Assembly: GCA_020061105.1 (NCBI GenBank)
Contig: JAGUYW010000002.1
Span: 1 to 64,000, forward strand
Source: Anaerolineales bacterium
GTDB taxonomy: Bacteria > Chloroflexota > Anaerolineae > Anaerolineales > UBA4823
Direction: 5' to 3'
Length of the DNA: 64,000 bases
The notes under the pieces are model-generated. The model was not told the origin of the DNA, did no database searches, and saw only the letters and a list, made by a program, of their open reading frames with translations. Both the position numbers and the translations under genes were made by a program. This document shows, piece after piece, positions 1 to 8,342 of the stretch (position 1 is the stretch's first letter; every line of letters starts with the position of its first letter).

Positions 1-205
1 CGATCCTTGCCCGGGACTTCCGGATGGCGGCCAGCCCGTCGAACAGTTCGTTGATCAGGTTTGTCACCTCCTGAATTCTGGCTTCCGCCTCACGGGCCTC
101 CGCTTCACTGGCCTTGATCCTGCGGTCCTGAACTACGGTCACGTCGATGGACTCTTTCGCTTCCCCGATAGACACGGTGACCCGGTACCTTCCCGGTGCC
201 ACCCG
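1..205 (-). CDS. Fragment of VPS10/BNR-type beta-propeller protein, C-terminal part
   Basis: Read on the reverse strand, this stretch gives a coherent peptide: a beta-strand segment (APGRYRVTVSIGEAKESI), then VVQD-R, then a highly charged coiled coil rich in Glu, Ala and Arg (KASEAEAREAEARIQE). That layout matches the linker and helical tail of secreted VPS10/sortilin-like or BNR-repeat glycosidase-type proteins, which end with a GTYRV-like strand and a helical region. The peptide runs off the window start. Its upstream part stops making sense at about base 205, where a forward-strand histidine kinase begins. No start or stop codon is present, so it is a fragment. The family call is by pattern only. 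Confidence 0.4.
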
Positions 206-1117
206 CGCCCCGGCGAAGCCCTGGGCTGCCTGCGCGCCTGCACCCTGGAGAGCGGCTGCGGTACAACCCAGTTCTGCCGCACTTGCGGCGTCGTCAACGC
301 CATCCTGGCCAGCCAGGGCGGGCAGAGCGACACCCGCGAGTGCCGTATGCTGCGCGCCAACGGCGAAGCCCTCGACCTGCGCGTGACTGCCACCCCCCTC
401 ACTATCGGCAAGGAAGACTTCACCCTGTTCTCAGCGGTCGATATCGGTCACGAAAAGCGCCGCCGGGCGTTGGAGCGCATCTTCTTTCACGATGTGCTGA
501 ACACCGCCACCGGCATTTTGGGCTGGGCTGAGATGTTGAACACCGCCCGCCCCGAAGAACTACCCGAATTTCAAAGCACCATCCACAACCTGACTTCCCG
601 CCTGATCGACGAAGTTCACAATCAACAAACCTTGAGCGCCGCCGAGAGCAAGCAGCTGGTGGTACGCCCCGGCCCGATCGCCTCGCTCGACTTGCTGCAG
701 CGTTTGACGAGCAGCTACAGCAAGCACCCGGTCGCCCGCCAGCGCGCCATCCTGATCGCCCCTGACACCGAACAGGTCTGCCTGACCAGCGACGAGGGCT
801 TGCTGCTGCGCGTGCTCGGCAACATGTTGAAAAACGCCCTGGAGGCCTGCCAACCCGGCGAAACCGTCACCCTGGGCTGCCGGCGCATCGGGGACAGCTT
901 GGACTTTTGGGTGCACAACCCCAACCCGATGCCCGAAGAAGTGCAACTGCAGATCTTTCAACGCTCCTTCTCCACCAAGGGCGCCGGGCGCGGCCTGGGC
1001 GCCTACAGCATGCGCCTGCTGGGCGAACAATACCTGCAAAGCAAAGTCTATTTCACCTCCGACCCGCATGGAACCACCTTCAACCTGCGCTGCCCGATAA
1101 GCCTATCACTCCCCTAG
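203..1117 (+). CDS. PAS-containing histidine kinase, N-terminus missing
   Basis: Sensor kinase that probably phosphorylates an unlinked response regulator. The recognisable part starts around RPGEALGC, followed by a Cys-rich PAS-like segment (GCGTTQFCRTCG) typical of a soluble kinase family with a cysteine-bearing PAS domain. The phospho-acceptor region is FFHDVLNTATGILGW (FHD in place of the usual SHE). The ATPase domain has an N box (NMLKNALEAC) and a glycine-rich lid (STKGAGRGLGAYSM). The frame stays open back to base 2, but residues before about base 203 look unlike protein, while the opposite strand does code there. The true N-terminus is therefore missing at a junction. No membrane segment is seen. 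The stop lies 2 bp before the next ATG, so the two genes are probably cotranscribed. Confidence 0.75.
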   Translation, partial: PRPGEALGCLRACTLESGCGTTQFCRTCGVVNAILASQGGQSDTRECRMLRANGEALDLRVTATPLTIGKEDFTLFSAVDIGHEKRRRALERIFFHDVLNTATGILGWAEMLNTARPEELPEFQSTIHNLTSRLIDEVHNQQTLSAAESKQLVVRPGPIASLDLLQRLTSSYSKHPVARQRAILIAPDTEQVCLTSDEGLLLRVLGNMLKNALEACQPGETVTLGCRRIGDSLDFWVHNPNPMPEEVQLQIFQRSFSTKGAGRGLGAYSMRLLGEQYLQSKVYFTSDPHGTTFNLRCPISLSLP

Positions 1118-1119
1118 CC

Positions 1120-1647
1120 ATGACCACTGAACCCAAACCCAAAAAGACCCCTCCTGTCCCACCTCCAGACCCCATGCCGCCCAAGGCATTCAGCCCTTTG
1201 CTGCCGGGTGAATTTCGTAGCCAGATGATCACCGCGGTGGTTTTCTTACTGGGCGGTTTCTTGGGTCTCCTGGCGCGCATGGACTCCTATACCTTTGAAA
1301 CGATCGCCAATGATTATGGGGTCATGGTATGGTTGCTGACCTGCGGCTTTCCCATACTGTGGTTGGTCGCAATCATCCTGACTCTGAAAGCTGCCCGCCA
1401 TCGTCGCCAGACCATTCAATTCGATACGCAACGCCAGATGGTCAAAGGCGAGATCACCTATCTGTGGTCGGATAAATCGGAGGGTAAGAAATACTTTGCC
1501 GCCTATCTCTACCTGGATGGGCTGCAAGCCTACCAGCAAGTGCACCCGCGCACCTTCAAGCGCCTGCAGATCGGCGAGGCAGCGGTGGTGGAATACTTAC
1601 CAGACAAGCCGCAAGTATCGATCTTGAATTTGAATATTAAAAGCTGA
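1120..1647 (+). CDS. Small membrane protein, DUF3592-like
   Basis: Protein of 175 residues with a proline-rich cytosolic N-terminus (TPPVPPPDPMPPK), two hydrophobic helices (about residues 30-50 and 65-90) and a soluble beta-rich tail. The tail pattern (a YLYLDG strand, then LQIGEAAVVEYLPDKP) resembles the DUF3592 family, whose function is unknown. The ATG at 1120 is chosen because it follows the kinase stop by 2 bp; a longer frame upstream would overlap the kinase out of frame. Function is unknown; a membrane-anchored accessory of the kinase is only a guess from position. Confidence 0.65.
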   Translation: MTTEPKPKKTPPVPPPDPMPPKAFSPLLPGEFRSQMITAVVFLLGGFLGLLARMDSYTFETIANDYGVMVWLLTCGFPILWLVAIILTLKAARHRRQTIQFDTQRQMVKGEITYLWSDKSEGKKYFAAYLYLDGLQAYQQVHPRTFKRLQIGEAAVVEYLPDKPQVSILNLNIKS

Positions 1648-1662
1648 TGGATTGCTACCCGT

Positions 1663-2661
1663 CTATCGTCCGGCCAGGATGATAGACGCCCACAAACTGA
1701 CCCAGCGATCCGTCTCCTCCCCAGCGCCCATCTCCTTCCAGGTGCGCTGGCGGTAAGGGCTGCTGCCGCGCCAACGACCGTTTTTGCCGCGCTGCTGCGC
1801 CAGCCAATCCATCGCCGGCTGCGCCCCGGGGTGATCCAGAGCGCCTGATTCGTGCAGTACGCGCAAGGTAAACAGGATATCGGTCTGGTAGAACAAGGGG
1901 AAATTCAACTTGAACCACAGCGGGTGGATGCTCGCTCTCTCCGGTGTCGGGTAATCCGCCTGCGCCAACCTGCCTGCCTCGAGCAAAAATTCCACCCCGC
2001 TGCGGATGGCTTGCTGCACTTCCGGTGAACGCCCGGTTTCGGGCAGCTTCGCCAACCCCCATAACGCACGCGCCACACCCCAGGCGCACGGGTAGCCATA
2101 GTTGTATTCGCAGCGACAGCCATCGTTCATCACATCATGCACCAGGTATTCCACGATCGCCCCCTGGCGCTCGTCATCCAAACGCCCAGCGTGGGCGATG
2201 TAGCGCAGCATGTTGCCCCACAAACACGACCAGCCGCCGCGACCGCTCTGCCTGCGCCGCTGCATGTCTGAACCCAAGGCAGCGAGCATATACTCGACAC
2301 TGCGCGGGTAAGGCGAGTCCAGGTCGCTGGCGCGATAGGAGCCAACCAAAGCCAGCATCGCCTCCACCCCGCGCTGGAAGCGTGGATCGGCGCCGCCCAC
2401 CTCCAACTCTGCCAACAAGGTCATGCTCCAGTGGGTGCTTCGATACTTGGGTTGGTAATAGTTGTTCTCACCGCGCCAGGCGCCACTTTCAGATTGGTGG
2501 GATAGGATAGCCGGCGCCGGGCCTTGAGCCATAATCGCATTCCTGGCTGCCTGCACCTGTGGATCGTCGAGCGGCAGTTTTTGCAAATCGACCAGGGCGC
2601 GGTAGCGGATGGTGGGTGTTTCTGCAGCCAACAACCAGGGGATCAGGTCGCTATCGGGCAT
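1663..2661 (-). CDS. Alpha-toroid protein of the prenyltransferase/squalene-cyclase repeat type
   Basis: Soluble protein of 332 residues built from helical repeats of the terpenoid-cyclase/prenyltransferase (alpha6-alpha6 barrel) kind: short QxxxGxW-like elements (HQSESGAWRGENN, RGKNGRWRG) separated by hydrophobic helices. I see no DxDD or other catalytic motif of squalene-hopene cyclases, so an enzymatic role is unproven. Relatives are sometimes labelled nitrogen-fixation protein, which nothing here supports. An in-frame TTG lies 18 bp upstream, but the ATG at 2661 is preceded by an AAAGGA Shine-Dalgarno at good spacing, so that start is used. It lies downstream of the flavoprotein gene on the same strand, separated by a hairpin element. 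Confidence 0.6.
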   Translation of the reverse strand: MPDSDLIPWLLAAETPTIRYRALVDLQKLPLDDPQVQAARNAIMAQGPAPAILSHQSESGAWRGENNYYQPKYRSTHWSMTLLAELEVGGADPRFQRGVEAMLALVGSYRASDLDSPYPRSVEYMLAALGSDMQRRRQSGRGGWSCLWGNMLRYIAHAGRLDDERQGAIVEYLVHDVMNDGCRCEYNYGYPCAWGVARALWGLAKLPETGRSPEVQQAIRSGVEFLLEAGRLAQADYPTPERASIHPLWFKLNFPLFYQTDILFTLRVLHESGALDHPGAQPAMDWLAQQRGKNGRWRGSSPYRQRTWKEMGAGEETDRWVSLWASIILAGR

Positions 2662-2711
2662 GGGGATCCATCCTTTCAAATCCTTTTTTTATCTGGATTA
2701 TTTGCGTGACA

Positions 2712-2744
2712 GGTGCAAGGCATCAAAACCAGATGCCTTGCACC
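2712..2744. repeat. 13-bp-stem hairpin, copy 1 of a dispersed palindrome
   Basis: Perfect inverted repeat, GGTGCAAGGCATC and its complement, around a 7-nt loop AAAACCA. It sits between the flavoprotein stop and the next reverse-strand gene. A second copy at 57410-57440 keeps GTGCAAGGC and the 7-nt loop but has paired changes in the stem (AT to GC on one side, matched on the other). A half copy lies at 5266-5277. No long T run follows on either strand, so a REP-like element is favoured over a simple terminator. Confidence 0.75.
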
Positions 2745-2871
2745 CGGGAAGCTTGTCCTGCAAAAGCAAATGGGAGCCTGTAAGCATTGTACAACTGCTT
2801 ACCGACTCCCACAAGAGTAAATTTTGCCATTTTCAACCGCTCACCCCCTGGTTTCACTGTTTTTCTGCGGA

Positions 2872-4620
2872 TTACTCCAATAACCGGCCTTGTAAGGCCA
2901 ACTCCTCTTGATCTTGCATCCACGCCGCCAGTTCGGACGGGACAGGGGAAACGGGGTGCTGCCCGACTACCAACCGCCCGCTCTCATCGAGCCGTTCGGT
3001 GATGTTGGCCTGCAAGTTCTCGTCCAGGGCGGGGTAGTCTGAACGCTGGTGGGCGCCGCGGCTCTCGCGCCGCGCCAGCGCCCCCAGCAGGCTGGCCTTG
3101 GCAGCCAACAGCGAGCCGCGCAAATCCAGGGCGATGGCCAGGTCACGGTAGCCTTCGGCGTCCGGGCGCACATCCACGCTCCGGGCGGCCTCTTCCAATT
3201 CGGCGATGCGCTGCAAGCCTTGCTGCATGCGGGTTTCATCGCGCACCACCCCACAGGTCTCCCACATCGTATCGCGCAAGGCGCGCTGCAGCGGGCGGGC
3301 CAGTTCGTCACCCGGTTGAATCAGGCTGTCCAGTTCTTCGTGGGCGGCTTTCACCAGCGAATGACTGCGCAGTTGGGCGCTGATGCCGGATGAAAAGCGC
3401 GCCGCCGCTTGCCCGGCGCGCCGTCCAAAGACCAGGATCTCAGCCAGCGAGTTGCCGCCCAGGCGGTTGGCGCCGTGCACCCCGCAGGTCACTTCGCCGG
3501 CGGCGTACAAGCCCTGGATCTCGGTGGCGTGCGTCTCAGGCTCGACCACCACCCCGCCCATCGAATAGTGGGCAGTAGGGGCCACTTCCATAGCCTGGCG
3601 CGAGATATCCAGCATTTGCGTCTCCATGAATTGGCGGTACATGCGGGGGATTTTTTGCAAGATGAAGCTTTTTTCGCGGTGGCTGATATCCAGGAAAACG
3701 CCGCCGTGCGGCCCGCCGCGCCCTTCGATGATCTCGGTGTAATTGGCCAGCGCCACGCGGTCGCGGGTGGAAAGTTCCATGCGCTGCGGGTCGTAGCGGC
3801 TCATGAAGCGCTCGCCCAGGGCGTTGAACAGCCGCCCGCCTTCGCCGCGCACCGCCTCGGTCACCAGCACGCCCGCCATGTCCTCCGGGTAGACCATCCC
3901 GGTGGGATGAAACTGCACCAGTTCCATATCCGCCACGGCGCAGCCGGCTTGCAAGGCCAGGTACATGCCGTCGCCGGTGTTTTCGTCGCGGCGGGAGGAG
4001 CTGCGCCGCCAGATGCGGTTGTGGCCGCCGGCTGCCAGAATGACGGCGTCGGCGTAATAGACAGTGCGCTCGCCGCTGTGGATATCGAAAGCCATGGCTC
4101 CGAAACATACGCCCTCGTGCACCAAAAGACGCGAGACGTACTGGTGCTCGCGGATCGGGATGCGCAGTTCTTCCACCTTTTGCGCCAGCGTGTCGATGAT
4201 GGCGCGCCCGGTGTAATCAGCGGCGAAGCAGGTGCGGCGGTATTTGTGCGCCCCAAAAAAGCGCTGGTTGAGCGCGCCATCTGGGGTGCGGTCAAATTCG
4301 CAGCCCCATTCGGCCAGTTCGAGCACGGCTTGCGGGGCCTCGCGGGTTAAGATTTCGACGGTGTGCGGATCGGACAGAAAATAGCCCTCGTGCAGCGTGT
4401 CGGCAAAGTGCTGCTGCCAGCTATCTTGCGGGTCGACCGTACCCAGGGCGGCGTTGATGCCGCCGGCCGCCAGCACAGTGTGGGCGTCTTTGCGCATGCG
4501 CTTGCCCACGATCACCACTTCGCTGCCAGCCTGGTGAGCGGCGATCGCCGCTCGCAGCCCTGCCCCGCCAGAGCCGATCACCAGGATGTTGGTTACATTG
4601 GTACGATGAGCGTTGTCCAT
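2872..4620 (-). CDS. Succinate dehydrogenase/fumarate reductase-type flavoprotein
   Basis: FAD-dependent oxidoreductase of 582 residues. The N-terminal dinucleotide-binding motif is VIGSGGAGLRAA. The segment AHTVLAAGGINAALG carries the His that in SdhA/FrdA binds FAD covalently. FHPTGMVYP and EAVRGEGGRLFN carry the active-site His/Thr and the proton-shuttle Arg, and the FAD-binding THGANRLGGNSL-like segment is present (HGANRLGGNSLAEIL). Length and the C-terminal helical domain fit the family; aspartate oxidase (NadB) is less likely because of the covalent-His context. No iron-sulfur or membrane-anchor subunit is adjacent. The gene instead follows a DoxX gene by 13 bp, so it may use a soluble or unusual electron partner. 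A clear AAGGAG precedes the ATG. Confidence 0.85.
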   Translation of the reverse strand: MDNAHRTNVTNILVIGSGGAGLRAAIAAHQAGSEVVIVGKRMRKDAHTVLAAGGINAALGTVDPQDSWQQHFADTLHEGYFLSDPHTVEILTREAPQAVLELAEWGCEFDRTPDGALNQRFFGAHKYRRTCFAADYTGRAIIDTLAQKVEELRIPIREHQYVSRLLVHEGVCFGAMAFDIHSGERTVYYADAVILAAGGHNRIWRRSSSRRDENTGDGMYLALQAGCAVADMELVQFHPTGMVYPEDMAGVLVTEAVRGEGGRLFNALGERFMSRYDPQRMELSTRDRVALANYTEIIEGRGGPHGGVFLDISHREKSFILQKIPRMYRQFMETQMLDISRQAMEVAPTAHYSMGGVVVEPETHATEIQGLYAAGEVTCGVHGANRLGGNSLAEILVFGRRAGQAAARFSSGISAQLRSHSLVKAAHEELDSLIQPGDELARPLQRALRDTMWETCGVVRDETRMQQGLQRIAELEEAARSVDVRPDAEGYRDLAIALDLRGSLLAAKASLLGALARRESRGAHQRSDYPALDENLQANITERLDESGRLVVGQHPVSPVPSELAAWMQDQEELALQGRLLE

Positions 4621-4633
4621 AATGGTCTCCTTT

Positions 4634-5113
4634 TCAAGGTTCCGGATCGATCCTGCCGCCGCGCACAGTAGCGCCCAAAACCAGCCCGGCGCCGATGATA
4701 GCCAGGTTTTTGATGATATACTGCCCTTCCAGCGTCAGTCCGTACGGAAAGACTGTCCACACAGCCTGCGGCAGAAACAAGAGCGGTGAAGTCGTGCCGA
4801 TCATTTGGGCAAACAACAGCAGCAAAGTCAGGCGCATGAACTTGCCGCTCAGCAGTCCGAGGCCGATGACGATTTCCCAGATCGCCAGCACGGGTTGGAA
4901 AATATCCGGATCGATGAACACAATCGTGCTGCGCACCAGGTCTTCAGCCGGGCTCAGCCCGGGAACCAGCTTGAGCGCCCCAAACCACACGAAGATCACC
5001 CCCAGACCAAGCCGCAAGACCAGCAAGCCGTACTGCGCCATCCAGCGTGTGATGCGCCGGTCGACCTGGTGAAATTTGCGCTCTAAAGCGTTGAAATAGG
5101 TTGTCAGTTTCAT
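4634..5113 (-). CDS. DoxX-family membrane protein
   Basis: Integral membrane protein of 159 residues with about four hydrophobic helices. It has the DoxX/YkgB-like signature: [20 protein letters not shown] in helix 1, and the conserved [20 protein letters not shown] region. The family includes the quinone-reducing subunit of thiosulfate:quinone oxidoreductase in archaea, but most bacterial members have no assigned reaction. It is the first gene of a two-gene operon with the flavoprotein downstream (13 bp gap), which suggests the two work together at the membrane. GGAGA precedes the ATG. Confidence 0.75.
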   Translation of the reverse strand: MKLTTYFNALERKFHQVDRRITRWMAQYGLLVLRLGLGVIFVWFGALKLVPGLSPAEDLVRSTIVFIDPDIFQPVLAIWEIVIGLGLLSGKFMRLTLLLLFAQMIGTTSPLLFLPQAVWTVFPYGLTLEGQYIIKNLAIIGAGLVLGATVRGGRIDPEP

Positions 5114-5265
5114 AAGATTCTCCTATCGGTAGGAACCATTATAATAAAGATATTGTAGATACATATTGTACCATTATTCACAATCATTGTAGCCATAATT
5201 CATGAGATGGCAATTAAGGGAAACCGAGAGTTCGCTTAATCCCCCTACCCTGATAGGCTATGCAA

Positions 5266-5277
5266 GTGCAAGGCGCC
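5266..5277. repeat. Half copy of the GTGCAAGGC hairpin
   Basis: GTGCAAGGCGCC is identical to the left arm of the hairpin at 57410-57440, but the right arm is absent. It lies in the 262-bp gap between the DoxX and histidine kinase genes, where I see nothing else coding. Confidence 0.4.
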
Positions 5278-5375
5278 CGTAGCCGTGTCGCGTTTCGGCT
5301 TGTCTATCCCTCGCAAAGCCAAGCTGCTTTTTACCGCCCTGCTGCACCATCTGCTCTTCCCCGACACCCTGACAT

Positions 5376-6677
5376 TCATTTTCCGCCGATCGGCGGTTGA
5401 ACCGTAGAAGACCAGGCGTCTTTCTTTTCGGTAAGCAGCGGCAAAGTGAAGTAGAAGCGGCTGCCCTGCCCGGGGGCGCTTTCGACCGCCAGCTGCCCGC
5501 CATGCGCCTCGACAATGCCGCGGGCGATGGCTAAGCCCAAACCAGCCCCCCCCTTCTGGCGGCTGCCCGAATTATCCGCCCGGTAGAAGCGTTCGAAAAT
5601 ATATGGCCGGTCGCTGGCGGCGATGCCTTCGCCGCTATCGACCACTTCGACGCACACCTGGTTCTCTAGCGGAAAAGCGCGCAACTGCACATGACCGCCA
5701 GGCGGGGTATGGCGCAAAGCGTTGTGCACCAGGTTACTCAAGACGCGACCGATTTGCTGCACGTCGATCAAGATCCGGTCGCAGCTGGCGGCAATCGAGC
5801 CATTCAAATCAATCTGCTGGCGAGCAGCCATTTCAGAAAAACTTTCCAACGTATCCGAGAGCAAATCCGTCAAAGAAGCCGGTTCACGGTTCAATTTGAG
5901 GCCCCCGGCGTCGATTTGCGCCATCTGGAACAGGTCATCGATCAGAGCGGAAAGGTTGCGAATATCGCGTTGGGCAATCGCCAGGTAACGCTGCACGGTT
6001 TGAGGATCTTCCACCACCCCATCTGCCAGCGCCTCCACAATCGCCCGGATGGATGCCAGCGGGGTTTGCAGATCGTGGCTGACCCAGGCGATCAGCTCGC
6101 GCCGCAAATTATCTAGCTGGTTTTGCTTTTGGGCGGCCTCGTGCAGGCGCTCGGCCATCTGGTTGAAAGTTTGCGCCAGCGCGGCCAGCTCGTCTCGCCC
6201 GTTGAGTGGAACGCGCGCGGTCAGGTCTCCAGCCTGGATCTGCCGGGCAGCCTGGTCTAATCTTTCGATACGGTTGGTCAAGGCGGTGGAGAAAAAATAT
6301 CCCAACACCAGGGCAATGCCGGCGGCAAAGACCAGCAAGACGGTCGCCAGCAGCAGGTCGTGCTGGCTGGCAAACATCAGGCGCGCCGTCACCCAGACGT
6401 TGAAAAAGGTCAGCAGGCTAGCCAGAGCGTAACTGCCCAGCAAAGTCCAACGCAGGTTCGGGGAATGCTGGATCCAGTTCAAACGATAGGCGGCATACCC
6501 AGCCAGGGCGGAAATCAGCGCCGTGGCAGTCAGAAACAACGCCATCAGGCTGAGTTCGTGCATGGGCGGGTACATCAGCAGGTAGAAAAAACCCAATGAA
6601 AGCGCCAGGATGAGAAGAATCCCCAACAGGTAGCGCAGCGGCAGCGCCCAGCCGGGCTGGTTTGGCGTTGTTTGCAT
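5376..6677 (-). CDS. Membrane histidine kinase (HAMP-HisKA-HATPase)
   Basis: Sensor kinase of 433 residues for the response regulator encoded just upstream. Hydrophobic helices span about residues 12-35, 43-65, 78-98 and 107-130. A HAMP linker follows (about 130-180, IERLDQAARQIQAGDLTARV). The phospho-acceptor is His201 in AWVSHDLQTPLASIRA. The catalytic domain shows NLVHNALRHTPPGG (N box), VVDSGEGI (G1), FERFYRAD (F box) and GAGLGLAI (G2). With little periplasmic sequence, it probably senses a membrane or intramembrane signal. It starts 14 bp after the regulator stop. Confidence 0.9.
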   Translation of the reverse strand: MQTTPNQPGWALPLRYLLGILLILALSLGFFYLLMYPPMHELSLMALFLTATALISALAGYAAYRLNWIQHSPNLRWTLLGSYALASLLTFFNVWVTARLMFASQHDLLLATVLLVFAAGIALVLGYFFSTALTNRIERLDQAARQIQAGDLTARVPLNGRDELAALAQTFNQMAERLHEAAQKQNQLDNLRRELIAWVSHDLQTPLASIRAIVEALADGVVEDPQTVQRYLAIAQRDIRNLSALIDDLFQMAQIDAGGLKLNREPASLTDLLSDTLESFSEMAARQQIDLNGSIAASCDRILIDVQQIGRVLSNLVHNALRHTPPGGHVQLRAFPLENQVCVEVVDSGEGIAASDRPYIFERFYRADNSGSRQKGGAGLGLAIARGIVEAHGGQLAVESAPGQGSRFYFTLPLLTEKKDAWSSTVQPPIGGK

Positions 6678-6691
6678 TGCTCAGGCCTCCC

Positions 6692-7381
6692 TTATGGCTC
6701 GAATTTGTAGCCCACGCCCCACACAGTCAGTAAATGGCGCGGCTCAGATGGGTTGGCTTCGATTTTTTCACGCAGGCGGCGGATATGCACCGTCACTGTG
6801 CTCGGGTCAATGTAATCGGACAGGCCCCAGATCGATTCTAGCAGTTGGTCGCGGGTGAAAACTTGCCGCGGGTGGCGCGCCATCCACCACAGCATATCGA
6901 ACTCTTTTGCGGTCAGGAATTGCTCCTGCTCAGCAACGATCACCGTGCGCGAGAGCGGGTCGATGTGCAGATCCGTAAAGACCAGCGGCGTTTCGGCGCT
7001 ATCCTGGGCGCTCTTGTTCGCCCGGCGCAGCACCGCCCGCACCCGGCTGACCAGTTCCTGCGGACTGAACGGCTTGACGACGTAATCATCCGCCCCCATT
7101 TCAAGCCCGGCGATGCGGTCGCTCTCTTCGCGGCGGGCGGTGAGCATGATGATCGGCGTATCGCTGCGGTCGCGCAGCCAGCGCGTGAGCGCAAAGCCAT
7201 CCAACGAGGGCAGCATGATATCCAGCACTACCAGCGCCGGCATTTGGCGCTCCATGCCGTTCAAAGCCGCTTGACCATCATGATACACCTGCACCTGGTA
7301 GCCGGCTCTGCGCAAATACAGGCTGATCACCTCGGCAATGCTCGTTTCGTCTTCAACGACTGCAATCAATGTTCCTCGCAT
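6692..7381 (-). CDS. OmpR/PhoB-family response regulator
   Basis: DNA-binding response regulator of 229 residues. The receiver domain has acidic residues VVEDE near the N-terminus, the phosphorylated Asp at about residue 54 (VVLDIMLPSLDG), the Thr switch (ML-TAR) and Lys in DDYVVKPFSPQEL. The C-terminal winged helix is of the Trans_Reg_C type (YIDPSTVTVHIRRLREKIE). The ATG at 7381 has GGGAGA upstream; a GTG 18 bp earlier is less likely. It is divergent from the TlpA-like/CcdA genes, which are plausible targets together with its own operon. Confidence 0.9.
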   Translation of the reverse strand: MRGTLIAVVEDETSIAEVISLYLRRAGYQVQVYHDGQAALNGMERQMPALVVLDIMLPSLDGFALTRWLRDRSDTPIIMLTARREESDRIAGLEMGADDYVVKPFSPQELVSRVRAVLRRANKSAQDSAETPLVFTDLHIDPLSRTVIVAEQEQFLTAKEFDMLWWMARHPRQVFTRDQLLESIWGLSDYIDPSTVTVHIRRLREKIEANPSEPRHLLTVWGVGYKFEP

Positions 7382-7564
7382 GATGCTTTCTCCCACCACA
7401 CATTATATCCGCTGCGACTGCTGCGTAGCCAAAAAATCTGTTACAGAATGCTTACAAAACCTCGCGTTCCATTCATGGTTTGGTAATGATTATGCTGTTC
7501 TTTTGTAAGAGGTTGTGGATAAGATAAGCGTATTCTATTCGATCCTAACAATTTGGAGGTAAAC

Positions 7565-8278
7565 ATGCAACCGCGAAAATTTTTGGTATTAACCCTGACG
7601 ATCCTGTCCCTGGTGATCTCTTCATGCAGCCCAGCAGCCGCGCCTGACAAGATGATGGACAAACCTGCAACAGAGGCGATGATGGAGAAGCCAGCCACAG
7701 AAGCTATGATGGAGAAACCAACCGAAGACGGCATGGCGAAAGAAATCATGGCGACCGAGGCGCCAGAGGCGATGATGGAAAAGCCGACCGAAGAAGCCAT
7801 GAAAGACGACGAGATGATGGTTGAGCTGCCGGCTTGGTTTAGCGCTGGCCTGGTCGATGTTCGCAACGGGCAGACTTTCACGATCAACGATCTCAAAGGC
7901 AAAGTGATCCTGGTCGAGATGCTGGCAATGTGGTGCTCCAACTGCCTGAAACAGCAGAAACAGGTGCTCGAACTACACCAGCTGCTCGGCGAGAAGGGCG
8001 ATTTTATCTCGATCGGCCTGGATATCGATGCGAACGAGGACGCCAACAGCTTGAAGGGCTACATCGAGCGCAACGGCTTCAACTGGGTGTACGCTGTATC
8101 GCCAGCTGAAGTATCGCGAGAAATCAGCAACCTGTACGGCGGGCAGTTCATCAACCCGCCCTCCACCCCGATGTTGATTATCGACCGGCATGGCAAGGCG
8201 CATATCCTGCCATTCGGTGTCAAGAGCGCTGCGCAGCTTCTCGAAGCGCTGAAACCCTTCTTGGAAGAAGACATGTAA
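7565..8278 (+). CDS. TlpA-like thioredoxin lipoprotein with Met-rich repeats
   Basis: Exported lipoprotein of 237 residues: signal peptide with lipobox LVISSC (Cys21), then a low-complexity stretch at about residues 30-85 with repeated EAMMEKPTE units, then a thioredoxin/AhpC-TSA-type domain with the redox motif WCSNC (Cys124 and Cys127). Late in the domain, PPSTPMLIID supplies the cis-Pro. It should act outside the membrane as a thiol-disulfide reductant, kept reduced by the CcdA-like protein encoded 64 bp downstream. The Met-rich spacer could bind copper(I) or simply tether the domain. GGAGG lies just before the ATG. Confidence 0.85.
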   Translation: MQPRKFLVLTLTILSLVISSCSPAAAPDKMMDKPATEAMMEKPATEAMMEKPTEDGMAKEIMATEAPEAMMEKPTEEAMKDDEMMVELPAWFSAGLVDVRNGQTFTINDLKGKVILVEMLAMWCSNCLKQQKQVLELHQLLGEKGDFISIGLDIDANEDANSLKGYIERNGFNWVYAVSPAEVSREISNLYGGQFINPPSTPMLIIDRHGKAHILPFGVKSAAQLLEALKPFLEEDM

Positions 8279-8342
8279 GGCGCGGCAGCTATCCCTGATC
8301 CCCCACCACCTGGACATCTACTTCTCTCAAAAAGGCGCTTTC

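Noticed and set aside
2-202. Forward-strand extension of the histidine kinase back to base 2
   Set aside because: The frame is open, but the residues look non-protein-like and the reverse strand codes a convincing coiled coil there.
1663-2661. Nitrogen-fixation (NifH-like) label for the alpha-toroid protein
   Set aside because: There is no P-loop or iron-sulfur motif; similar proteins carry this label without support.
3409-4350. Long forward frame of 313 codons
   Set aside because: It is antisense to the well-supported flavoprotein gene and rich in His, Ala and Gly, typical of a shadow frame in GC-rich DNA.
5258-5515. Reverse frame overlapping the end of the kinase gene
   Set aside because: Overlaps a real gene in another frame; its unique part (5258-5375) shows no recognisable domain.
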